NCBI GenBank assembly: GCA_004009845.1
Contig: RMBW01000078.1
Location: 1-64,000 of the forward strand
Direction of reading: 5' to 3'
DNA length: 64,000 nucleotides
DNA from: Davidsoniella eucalypti
Taxonomy: Eukaryota > Ascomycota > Sordariomycetes > Microascales > Ceratocystidaceae
The stretch's first letter is position 1. The number at the start of each line of letters is the position of its first letter. Both the position numbers and the translations under genes were made by a program. The notes under the pieces were generated by a model, which saw nothing but the letters and a program-made list of their open reading frames with translations, ran no database searches and had not been told where the DNA came from. Shown here piece by piece: positions 33,941 through 44,289 of this stretch.

Positions 33941-36900
33941 TTACAAAAGAATAAAATTGTTGTCGCTAGCATATCTACAGGCAGTCCACCCATCGGAAGT
34001 CTCATGGTTGATGTCAGCACCCTTCTCAATCAAAAGCTTGGCAACTTTAAGATGGCCCCAAGAGCAAGAACTTCGAAGAGCAGTCCAACCATCGGAAGTC
34101 TCATGGTTGATGTCAGCACCCTTCTCAATCAAAATCTTGACAACATCAAGATGGCCCTCGTAGCAAGAACTTTGTAGAGCAGTCCAACCATCGAAAGTCT
34201 CATGGTTGATGTCAGCACCCTTCTCAATCAAAAGCTTGGCAACTTTAAGATGGCCCTCGTAGCAAGAACTTCGAAGAGCAGTCCAACCATCGGAAGTCTC
34301 ATGGTTGATGTCAGCACCCTTCTCAATCAAAAGCTTGACAACATCAAGATGGCCCTCGTAGCAAGAACTTCGAAGAGCAGTCCAACCATCGGAAGTCTCA
34401 TGGTTGATGTCAGCACCCTTCTCAATCAAAAGCTTGACAACATCAAGATGGCCCCAAGAGCAAGAACTTCGAAGAGCAGTCCAACCATTAGGAGACTCAT
34501 GGTTGATGTCAGCACCCTTCTCAATCAAAAGCTTGACAACATCAAGATGGCCCTCGTAGCAAGAATGTCGAAGAGCAGTCCAACCATTGGAAGACTCATG
34601 GTTGATGTCAGCACCCTTCTCAATCAAAAGCTTGACAACATCAAGATGGCCCCGAGAGCAAGAATGTAGAAGAGCAGTCCAACCATCGGAAGTCTCATGG
34701 TTGATGTCAGCACCCTTCTCAATCAAAAGCTTGACAACATCAAGATGGCCCCGAGAGCAAGAATGTAGAAGAGCAGTCCAACCATTAGAAGACTCATGGT
34801 TGATGTCAGCACCCTTCTCAATCAAAAGCTCGACAACATCAAGATGGCCCTGAGAGCAAGAATGTCTCAGAGCTGTCCAGCCATCTGATGTTTCATAATT
34901 GACGTTGACACCCTTTTCAATCAAGATGTCAGCTCTCTCCTCTGCCATACCCGGGACATAACAGATGTGACTCCACCAATATTCCCTGACATAGCAGGAA
35001 AATCCCATAGTGGCAGTGCCATCTGGCTCGTAAAGCTGATTGTTGGAGCTATTCTGTACTTCTGGCAGAGACAGATATCTATAGCATATGTCGTACAGGA
35101 TTTCGTCGGTCTTCGCTGGAACACAAGAAAGAGGCTGGCCGTGTAGCTGAATGGAAGTTTGGAGCAAGAATTCCTTGGCAGTCTGGTGTATAAAATGAAC
35201 TGTAGACTCTTCATCTTCAATAAAAATAAAGAGGCCACATGAGTTTCGTAGGCTGGCCTTGATGCGTTCAGGGCTAAAGTTGGCGTCCCCAATGGATCCA
35301 GATCTCTGCAGCCTTAGTTTCAGTGCAATGCCCATTTCTGCGACTGTCAGTGGACGCTGTGCACCAACTACAATCTGAAGAATAAGAATGGCCTCTTCCA
35401 GATAGGCAGGCTCGATTCGTTGTAAAATCTTTTGGTAGGCATCATTGACCGTGGTAGGAATAACATCAAGTTCATTGACATGAAATCCAAGCCTTTTTGA
35501 TATACACTCTGTGTGCTTGATGATGAGATCAACACACATATATGTATGATTCCTGGTGCTAAGGAGCTTTCCTTTGATCTTCTCACAAACTTCTTCTGTT
35601 AGGCCAAGCTTTCTAACACGAGACTTCACAAATAGATTGATGTCGGCCTGGATTCTATCTTCTTCGTCTTCTCCAGAAAGATAGATTTGAGGAAATGTGT
35701 CGATATTGGAATTGAAATTGTCGCATATGTTTCGGTAAGGGCGACTAGTGAACAGGATTTTCAACCAAGGTGAGGGCTGTGAATTTCTGGTCTCCTTAAA
35801 CCACTGAGCACATAAATCAACCAATGTAGATAGATCTCTAAGATTGCATTCATCTAAAGCATCTACAACAATGAAGGTGTTGATAAAGTCTTTATCATCA
35901 ACAGCTGTAGTCAAGATGCCCCAAAGTATATGCTCTTCTTGTTGAATCTTTTCTCCATTGGCTTTCCATGAGGCCAAGGCGTATCTCCGTAGATGTGGCT
36001 GTTGGATAAAAAGCTGATGTAGAATTGAACAAAGGGCTGTAGCAAGTCTACTTTGGTCGGTGTTGTCTTTGAAAAAGAAATAGCAGATTGATGGTGAAGA
36101 GTTAGAAGAAGTTGAGGCTTGTGGGCGATATACAGCAAGTTTTTGGTCAATAAGAAACTTGCTCAAGACTGATTTCCCACAGCCTGGGTCAGCGGAGATC
36201 AAAAGAAGGTCGTGGTTCGTGTTGTCGAGCCAGGTGTCAAATTTATGGTTTTTAAGGACCCAGCTGCATGTCCCTGCCAAAGCCATTGGGTTCATGTCTT
36301 TATGGCTGCGGTAATTGATGGTTTTAAAGCACTGATGGCATTTCGAAAGTTCGTCGTCCTGTTCCTTGTTGATCTTCTTGTTGTGCAAGTTTTCCTTCTG
36401 ACTGATGATCCGATCCGTGTTTCCAGTGATGATGGTATCTAGTGCTTCTATAGCAACACATGTTAAAACCCATTGTCTATAAAAGTAATTGTACCAAGGA
36501 AGTCTTTATTGTAACATACCAATGATTTCCGAGGCCGGTCTCATTTTATCAATATTGTTCTTGTGCACGTAGCTTAGGAGCTCTTTAGCACAAGCCGAAG
36601 CAGAAAGAGCAGCATAGCCAAGCCATCTATCCTGTCTATGACTATCGGCATAATCCGAAATTCCACGGATGACAAGACATGGAAACTGCTGTAGTATACC
36701 ACCAGCCACCATTTCAATACATATAGCCTGAAACTCTCGTTGTAGTTGGTCACGCCTATGTGCATCCTGCACCATGGAGTTTCCAGATGCAATTATTCCG
36801 TAATGCACCTGTGGGTCATCGTTCTTACGTTCTGTTCTTGGAAACTCCCACTCTTCGGGACAAGAGTCACAGGTTGGGGTGTTGGACTGATGGATATGCT

Positions 36901-37489
36901 GTGGGTAGAATAGGCGATCTCTTTGAGAATCTGGTTTTGCGAAGTTTGCCTTGACCCTTTCATTATATGATAGTGCCTTGTCAACATATTTAGGGAAAAC
37001 AGGGATGTTGATATCTATGTTGGATTTGAAATTTGCGAGTGCTGAAAGTAATGCATTTGGGGGGGAGTTGAGCTGGCCTTGTCGTAGAAACTTTCCATCT
37101 TGAAGTAGCTTGCCAACATCATACTGGATGACTCCGCCAGATGTTCCCGAGGGTTGGCCAATCACGATGTCGCCGAGCCGAATATCATCCTTTAGAGAGG
37201 GAATTCCAGCACCAGTTCCCACCAAAAGTATGAAGCGTAAAGATGTAGGAAAGTCATTAGCCATGCTTGTGGTGACTGCAGCCGCATGGGTTTGACCAAT
37301 TAATGGTAAGCAAGTTAGAACAACATGATGCTTTCCAATACGCCCATAGGTATAGCTGTTAAAACCTGTAGAGGTTTGGTCTTCGGGATAGCAAAATTCC
37401 TGATCAAGGATAAGTTTGGCAGCAGATAGCTCTTTAGGTAAGCCACAAACCCAACCAACCTCGTAAGTATCTCTTCCGGGAGACACCAT
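33941..37489 (-). CDS. NOD-like receptor: PNP_UDP - NACHT - ankyrin
   Basis: Fungal NLR of the STAND class, thought to sense non-self or damage and trigger a death or defence response. Minus-strand exons 37489-36520 and 36447-33941 join to 1158 aa. Residues ~1-310 form a purine/uridine-phosphorylase-like domain (VGWVCGLPKELSAAKLIL, FILLVGTGAGIPS, DIRLGDIVIGQPSGTSGGV, VIRGISDYADSH), proposed as a nucleoside-hydrolysing effector. The splice joins EII to EALDTIITGNTDR. The NACHT domain has Walker A ADPGCGKS (K415) and Walker B FIVVDALDE. A winged-helix region with VHFIHQTAKEFLL follows. The C-terminus has nine full ankyrin repeats and a partial tenth, nearly identical to each other. The ORF is intact. 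The neighbourhood (transposon derivatives, lectin) is typical of variable fungal defence loci. Confidence 0.92.
33980..34900 (-). repeat. tandem 99-bp repeats encoding ankyrin units
   Basis: About nine 99-bp units, each one 33-residue ankyrin repeat of the form LLIEKGADINHE...GWTAL...GHL. The anchor GATGTCAGCACCC recurs every 99 bp (near 34010, 34109, 34208 and so on). Units differ mainly at a few sites: TSDG/SSNG/SPNG/TFDG, LRHSC/LLHSC/LRSSC/LQSSC, CSQ/CSR/CYE/CSW, and DVVK/KVAK. High identity with clustered variants is what concerted evolution in fungal NLR repeats looks like. Confidence 0.95.
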
Positions 37490-38636
37490 GGCGCGAATTT
37501 CTTCGTTTCGGGTTATAATGGGACGTATGAAAACCGGACAAAAGAGCAGAAGAAATGTTTGGGGATATTGAAGAAAAAATGTAGACTATCAGAGATCAAA
37601 CTAAAAGAAGGCAAGATATGTGAGAAGAAGCAATGATGTATGAGGCTATGTTCATGGTGCCCAAGATTTGAACTAGTTGGGCTGTTTAGCCCGATTGTGC
37701 CCAACTCAAAAGGTTGCTTACGTAGGCTACCGTATGGCTCATATGGTTTTTACGAAATACAAGATGCAATAGCTACTCATTGCTTATGAAGTAATGATTA
37801 CCCCATATTGTGCATTCAGATCAAAATCAGCAATACATCCTCATTGGCTTACCATCTAGACAGATCATGTGAAATATATGATATCTGTATGCAAGTAGCT
37901 AGTTTGAATGGAGTAGCAGTACTACATGTAGATAGAAAAACAATTCAACATATGTACCTTCACAATTATTGAGTGAGTGATAGCTATAGTGGTTGTGTAC
38001 TCTTTAATCAAGTCACTACACTTGATAGTTTTATCTTGCTGTGACTATCAAATAGTTGAAATTGATAAACGAGCCTGCCTACATGTTGTTTGGACTACAG
38101 ATGATGTTTCTTATAAACAAAGCTATTGTTTGGTGTCAAAAACCGGACCAAAGGTGGGGTATTCCACTTCCATTAATAACCCTAAACCCTATGCAAGGAC
38201 AATCCATCCAAAGAATAAACAACGGCATACAACCTTCCCTCCTACAACCCTCGGGGGGGTACCTTTGAGTTTTCGGTGCCTCCTCCTTTGTCCAAAGACG
38301 AAAAATTCCCCTTCGTCGTGGGTTTTTAAGAGTGACCAGCACATATCACCAATGTCGCTGTCCATTCTCTCGCATCTATTGATTTATTTCATGATGCTCC
38401 GTTTTGTGAGGCCTTGAGCCCGTTTTTTCCTCTCTCGAGGGTAATTCTCACCAACGATCGCCCACCCCCTTTTCTCTACACTTTTCGCGATCGCTGGTCT
38501 CCCGAGCCTCATCTCCGCTGCTCAGGAATTCACACTCACACTCGGAGGGCAACACTTTGAAGGTTCCAGTTGCCCGACATTTCCGGCTCTTCTTTTGTTA
38601 TGCTTTGCACTTCATTTGATCATGCCAAAACAAATT

Positions 38637-38906
38637 GTGATAGCTTCTCCTTGAGTCGCTCCCTCACAATGAAAACACATTGGGTTTCCTCTGTGTTTTC
38701 CAACAACCAACCAGGGGGACGGCTGTGAAGAAAGTTTAGCTTAATGCTGCTTGACCTCATCCCGATCCCCCGACACTGACCTCGCGATAGTTGTCTCCTT
38801 GAGCATCTCCCTCGCACCCTGAGCACTCTGGTCTTTTCCTTTGTGTCTCAAACAACCTGCTAGGTGGACAGTGAAGAAACAAGTTTAGCCAGGTTAGCGC
38901 TGCTTG
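38637..38906. repeat. diverged tandem duplication (~150-bp period)
   Basis: Units at about 38637-38753 and 38784-38906 share the order: a G(T/C)GATAG start, a TCTCCTTGAG segment, an AACAACC segment, GTGAAGAAA with AGTTTAGC, and GCTGCTTG. A weaker third unit may lie near 38480-38600. They are too diverged to be recent, and no coding potential is visible. Confidence 0.55.
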
Positions 38907-39086
38907 TATTCTCCACTGCTTCCACCATGCGAAATTTGTTTTTGCTTTCTGTGTTTTCTGTTTTGCTTTTTTAGTTTTAGTTCGGACCTCCACTATGGGG
39001 GATCTTCGAGGACCATTAGGGTTTCTCGACGTCTAACGATCCACTAGGGTCGGATCCACGTGATCCACATAAAGACGTAAAACGAC

Positions 39087-39110
39087 AAATAAATAAATAA
39101 ATAAATAAAT
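39087..39110. repeat. (AAAT)6 microsatellite
   Basis: Six perfect AAAT units, followed by AAAC. Confidence 0.9.
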
Positions 39111-39474
39111 AAACAACGGCATAAATTTACCAACTTGCTGCTTCATCGACATGTTATACCAGTAAGCACTAAATCACACCGGCAAACAATATCATAAACA
39201 CCCTAGACAAAAGCAACCCTTACAAAAAATGTCATATTAAGTCAAAGTTTTCTTTATGTTCACTTATTCATATATAATCAAAGGCGGTTGTCAATTTGGG
39301 AGAAAAAGAAGAAGAATCTTTTGAATTTATTTATATATTTGCTCGTCTTATTACAAGTGGTGAAGATATCGACCAACAAGAAAAGAAAGACCCTTAAGGC
39401 TCAACATCACATGACGTAGGTCATGTGGTATGAATTGAATAGGGTTTGCTCGGGGAAGAGATATAAGCGGTAAC

Positions 39475-39961
39475 TTATTTTCCGCAGCCGGAGCAAGAGC
39501 CTGTGCATCAGAATTAGGTTAGTATAGTAGTTAGAGGACCGTCGTGAGGGTTTAGAAACGCCGTTTCACATGTTATGGGACCTGGCGTTCGGTAAAAACC
39601 ATGAGAAACTTACAGTTGTCACCGCAAGAGCCTATGAAGAGATATGTTAGCATTCGTGTTTTAAGACACATGATTATTGAAGCGTTCAGGATTGAATCAT
39701 GGGCAAGAAGCTCCCCCAGCAAAGAATAAGACCATGACAAGAACCAGGATCTTAATAGCTTTGCTGCTGCCCCATCATATCGTCACTCCTTCATCCTGTT
39801 CTCAGTTTGCCTCCACATCTGTCCATAAAAGGGTAGAAGTAGAAACACGAGATACAGAATCGGAAGCTTGAATGATAGGGAGGAAGACAAGAAACGGAGA
39901 GTGGTAAGAAGAATTAAGAAAACGTACAGGACTTGGGACCGTCGCAACCGCAGCCAGCCAT
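39475..39961 (-). CDS. copper-type metallothionein, 25 aa
   Basis: Tiny cysteine-rich metal-binding protein. Minus-strand exons 39961-39928, 39631-39614 and 39500-39475 (34, 18 and 26 nt) join to 25 aa ending at a TAA. The start is MAGCGCDGPKSC and the end CSCSGCGK. The seven cysteines are spaced CxC-x5-CxC-x3-CxC-x2-C, the same spacing as the Neurospora crassa copper metallothionein. Both introns interrupt a TGC codon after its first base. Donors are GTACGT and GTAAGT, branch sites GCTAAC and ACTAAC, acceptors TAG and CAG. The middle exon is an 18-nt microexon. Such a short split gene is easily missed by automatic gene finding. A TATA-like TATAAAT lies ~160 bp upstream. Role: sequestering Cu(I) and protecting from metal or host-imposed copper stress (inference). 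Confidence 0.92.
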
Positions 39962-42223
39962 TGTAAATGTATGGATATGAAAGAGGGGGTGGGGGTGTTC
40001 AGAAAGTGGTAGTTAAAAGTAAGTTGAGATCGAGAGCGTGTGAGTTCGTTGAAGAAAAAAGGAAGGAAAAAAAAAAAGAGTAGAAAAGAGGGGGAACATG
40101 GACGTGGACAACGGGGCGATTTATACTATTCTGAAGGTTGTCTGGTTGCTCACCTTCTCGATAGCCGAGACTTTCACTAGCCAGCTTGGCAAGCTTCAAG
40201 ACTAAGCAACCCAAGTAAACTCAAGCGAAACAGTGACTAAAGTCAGCGCTTATACTAAACCAGACTCAGCGGCGTTTCTCTCCTTCCGACTAAACTTTGC
40301 TCCTTGTTAGCTTGCGCTGCTCGTTTCGCCTGTCTTTCCTGTTATCAAAGTAGCGTTCTCGGCAAAGCCCACTTTTCATCCAAGAGCCCAGTCGCAGCAA
40401 ACATAAAAAACAGAGTCACGGAGACTAAAATAAAGCTATCTGTACATAAGTACATATATCATAGGGCTCTAGTGCTTATGGCCTGCTTGAGCATTGATGT
40501 CTGTTCTTCTAGCTTCAGCACGAAGCAACAGGTCCACGAAGTCACTACGTTAAGATGGCCGTGTTAGTGCACATAGTTATAGTGATACTTGAACATTGGG
40601 CATATCATATGAAGAGATTCCTGGAAGCTGAAAACAGGTACTATTCGATCTCAAACCAGATTTCGGGAAAGCCTCGTCATGAGGCAAGTGAAGAAACGAC
40701 TCGATCCCGAGATAGAAGAGGGGCCAAATGTATACGACTGCGGTTCCGAACGAGCGAGTTTACTGGATATGTGTAGGTGTATTCCGTTTTATTGTCGGCT
40801 ATACAGTCTTTGGTTACCGTAGTGCTACCTCTAGACGCAACCAAAGTCTCCTCATGCGGGCGTCCCGAAGTTCTTCTTTTTCTTGGGGGGGGTTTTGTGA
40901 TAACACGATCCAGCTAACGTCTGACAACCCTCGCGTTTTATGCAATAGACAAATATAAAGAAATCATACAAGAAAGGTCTGCCTGCCGGAATCAAAATCA
41001 GGAAGGAGAAAGTAGAAGCAATCAGGTAAATCACCGACAGCAAAAGGTCTCAAAGCAGTTTTAAACTATAGAATAGCAAAGCTTAATATCTGCTAGCTCG
41101 ACTTGCCGAAAAAAAAGAAGAAAAAAAAAGAAAAAAAAGAGGAACAAAGCGTTTTCCGGGTGAAATTGAAGAGGGGAAGAAACAAGAACAGGCCAAAATC
41201 CTGTTATAGAAAACGCGCGTTCTTTGTAGCACCGCCAATATAAGTATAAGGATATATTTGTACCTTTTCTTTCCTTTCCTCTGTTAGATCCGGCATAAAA
41301 AATATTTAAAAACTGCTGTTGTTGTAGGGAAAATACATGTGGGCATTCTCCTACAAATCAAATATATTAAACGGCGAAAACACCTCGTGACGGCACAAGA
41401 TAGCCATTGGATTTTGGTCTTATCAACTAGTTTATTGTGAAGTAGCCGCTTGCACTATCCTCGCAGATTGTCACGTGAAGATACATACAGATACTGAAAT
41501 ATGTGTATATATATGTTGTGTAGGTTTAGTCATGAAAATAAGATCTGGTCCTCGAAAGGTGGGTGGTATCGCCACTGCAACTACGGTCTCCTTTTAATGG
41601 AATGATAATAAACAGGCCGTTCCTTCAGGCCAACTTATTATTTTCTCTATTTTCTGTAAGACGCCGGACCCCGAGTCTCACCTTTTCTTTTTTCTTTTCT
41701 TTCCACTGTATCTGCAATAAGTGAGTGCGTTTATTAGAGGCTGTTTTTTTCTGGGTTATTACATGTGTTTGTTTTATATGCAGGTTTGCATGTGTTGTCT
41801 TCGCCTCGATGTGAATCACATTTTTTTCTTAGTTAAAAAAGGATAATTAACCAAATATATTCCTTATATTGCACATTTGCCCTTAAGGATTCAGAATCAT
41901 AAGATACCTGATCTCATGGAAATTAATAAAGTAAAAAGCTGCAGCCAACTATTGGAAGCAAATAACTAAATGATCAAAAAGCCCCGCACTACTATATCTC
42001 TAAATGTATCCTTAGAAAGCACTAAGGATTCCCGAGTTGTTCCTCGTCAAGCCTGATAACGGTTTCTATTGAGTGTGTCTCTCGTCTCTGCTCCTCGAGT
42101 TTTGTCCACTTGCCTCGATATGTTCTATTTCGGCAAACGCTTGATGGGACCGGTGGTTTCCAATCTTGCTAATTCGATATGTCATCGGCGGCAAAGTCAC
42201 CAGACGCTTGGATCCTAAAAATA
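39962..42223. other. metallothionein promoter and gene-free AT-rich region
   Basis: The first ~350 bp should hold the metallothionein promoter. I looked for a clear Ace1/Cuf1-type copper element and did not find a perfect match. The rest contains only short incoherent frames and purine runs (around 41108-41140). Confidence 0.45.
40119..40125 (-). promoter_or_regulatory. TATA-like element of the metallothionein gene
   Basis: TATAAAT on the minus strand lies about 160 bp before the ATG at 39961. Confidence 0.5.
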
Positions 42224-42469
42224 CAGAGTACAGCGGTTGGACTTTGTCGTAGGATCAGGGCGCATATCGGTCTCTTGCAAGTAACTACCTGTTCTCGACA
42301 TGTACCTGCTCTGGTTTCTCCACTTTTAAAATTCCCCGCTTTTCTGAACGAAAGCCTTTTTTCTACACATTTTTTCTCCTTCTACAACACAATTATAACA
42401 CAATACAGATATATCACCAGACCGTTATACTGATATACTACCAACTTGGCCACCATACAACTACTCATT

Positions 42470-42955
42470 ATGTCTACAATAACGGACCTTAGACTTCAAG
42501 AAACATCCCAAAGAACCCAAGATCTCAGAAGGCACGTGGACAACGTGAATTTCAGCGACAACTGCAACAGCTTCAACAACGACGGAAGAAGTAAGCCAGA
42601 TCAATAGCCAACATGAAAGGCTACAGCAAGAATACCATGAAGTTCAACAACAGTTATTGTACAGTCCCGCTCAAACGATCAACAATTTCAAACCCCTTCG
42701 TCAACACTAGAAACAGCGGAAATTTCCAACGAATCACTTACCTCTGTACGCTCACGAAATACCACTCGTGATGTTCGATTAGAGGTTCAAACCCTCGTGA
42801 ACAATGCTGGATGGATCACCCAAGCCGTAGCCTCAGGTCTACATCTTACAGTAAGACAAGTCCAATACGCCATGAGAAACCCAGTGACCCCTCGTCACGC
42901 ATGCGGCCCATCTCCTAAACTTACACCAGCCCAAGTCTATGAGTTAATTGAGTTT
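42470..42955 (+). pseudogene. transposase N-terminal half, left arm
   Basis: It begins ATGTCTACAATAACG, as in the 29704 element, but frameshifts and an in-frame TAG break the coiled-coil region. The helix-turn-helix part is readable again further on (GWITQAVASGLHLTVRQVQY). Just after ELIEF it jumps to RKLPISEQ, skipping the sequence kept in the right arm. Confidence 0.8.
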
Positions 42956-43023
42956 GCAGAAAGCTCCCGATATCAGAGCAAACCTCTGTTGACGTACTTG
43001 CTCTGATATCGGGAGCTTTCTGC
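42956..43023. repeat. perfect 26-bp hairpin at palindrome centre
   Basis: Bases 42956-42981 (starting GCAGAAAGCTCCCG) are the exact reverse complement of 42998-43023, with a 16-base loop between. This is the point where the two transposon halves meet. Confidence 0.95.
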
Positions 43024-43666
43024 GAGCAATACATCTCATAAATCCGGCTCTCCTAGGGGCCCCTCGGATGGCGTCTTTTTTGCAGCCAAGCTCCATGACT
43101 CTCACTAGCTCTTCATATGACATTTGTCGGCCCTCTGGGCTTGCACACACAAACTCAATTAACTCATCGACTTGGGCTGGTGTAAGTTTACGAGGTGGGC
43201 CACATGCGTGACGAGGGGTCACTGGGTTTCTCATGGCGTATTGGACTTGTCTTACTGTAAGATGAAGACCTGAGGCTACGTCTTGGGTGGTCCATCCAGC
43301 ATCGTTCACGAGAGTTTGAACCTCTAATCGAACATCACGCGTGGTATTTCGTGAGCGTATAGAGGTAAGTGAAGCATTGGAAATTTCCGCTGTTTCTAGT
43401 GTTGGCGAAGGGGTTCGAAATTGTTGATCGTTTGAACGGGACTGTGCAATCAACAACTGTTGTCGAACTTCGTGGTATTCTTGCTGTAGCCTTTCATGCT
43501 GGCTATTGAGCTGGTTTACTTCTTCTGCACGTCGTTGTTGGAGCTATTGGAACTGTTGCAGTTGGAGCTGAAATTCACGTTGTTTACGTGCCCCCTGGCT
43601 TCTGAGATCTTGGGTTCTTTGGGATATGTCTTGAAGTCTAAACTCTAGATCCGTTATTGTAGACAT
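42998..43666 (-). pseudogene. transposase N-terminal half, right arm
   Basis: It begins at ATG 43666, with an in-frame TAG at codon 41 (43546-43544) where the related copy has Gln. From MLIAQSRSN (near 43456) the frame is open through the helix-turn-helix and the second DNA-binding segment (MELGCKKDAIRGAPRRAGF, then MRCIARRKLPISEQ), a stretch missing from the element at 29704. It then runs into the palindrome loop. Confidence 0.8.
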
Positions 43667-43906
43667 AATTAGTAGTTGTATGGTGGTCAAGCAGTATAAT
43701 AGTCAAGTTGTATAGTAGTATATTAGTATAATGGTCTGGTGATATATCTGTATTGTTTTATAATTGTGTTGTGTTATAAGGAGAAAAAATGTGTAGAAAA
43801 AAGACTTTTGTTCAAGAAAAGCGGGGAAACCTGAGCAGGTACATGTCGAGAACAGGTAGTTACTTAAGAGACTGATCCTACGACAAAACCCAACCCCTGT
43901 ACTCTG

Positions 43907-44289
43907 TATAGTGAAAAAAAAAAAGGCCCTATTCCAGGTTCTTTTTGTATCTCCGTTAGTTATAGTTATATGTACTGTGCTCTATTGCCTCCGGGTTCAC
44001 ACGGTCCAAGCGTCACAAGCCACTTTTTTTCTACTTCTTTTCGATTCTTTCTTCTTCATCGGCGAGCCCTGGCAATTTGAAGTCTCCTTTTGTCCACTTG
44101 GTAGTTGGACGGGCGACAAGTAAGCACTTAGTGTAACTAAAACTTCCTTCTACTTTTGTGAAGTTGTTAGTGATGGCCACATCTTTAAAAGTGGGGTAGC
44201 TAGTCGTTTCTATTTAGTTAAAACTCTGCTCAACTATGACGTCAATGTATAAAAAAAAATTAAACATTTGTAACCCTATCTATAAGCCC
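43907..44289. other. short gene-free region
   Basis: Flank of the fold-back element (A-run just after 43912), then the 3' flank of the glycine-rich gene. Nothing else is seen. Confidence 0.5.

Larger units (their letters stand above)
37490..39474. other. gene-free region with decayed tandem repeats
   Basis: The NLR promoter is at the left end. Further right I see no gene. A relatively GC-rich stretch (~38270-39060) contains diverged tandem units and a telobox-like ACCCTAAACCCT at 38179-38190; the right end is AT-rich with an AAAT microsatellite. Confidence 0.45.
42224..43906. mobile_element. palindromic fold-back derivative of the Tc1/mariner element
   Basis: Two copies of the 5' half of the same transposon family lie head to head. 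The left arm (42224-42981) reads terminal repeat then transposase N-terminus on the plus strand; the right arm (42998-43906) reads the same on the minus strand. Both outer ends begin TACAGAGTACAG and continue GGTTGG...TTTGTCGTAGGATCAG, related to but diverged from the terminal repeats at 29704. TA flanks lie at 42222-42223 and 43907-43908; an alternative boundary at CAG (42231-43899) is also flanked by TA. The left arm lacks about 150 bp present in the right. No 3' half of the transposase remains. Confidence 0.85.

Noticed and set aside
33957..34853. Plus-strand frames through the ankyrin block with repeated VSTLLNQ-type units
   Set aside because: They are antisense shadows of the 99-bp repeats (a multiple of three), which keep all frames periodic; the minus strand carries the real ankyrin code.
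38179..38190. ACCCTAAACCCT as a telomere remnant
   Set aside because: Only two units; short telobox-like motifs are common in fungal promoters and do not show a former chromosome end.
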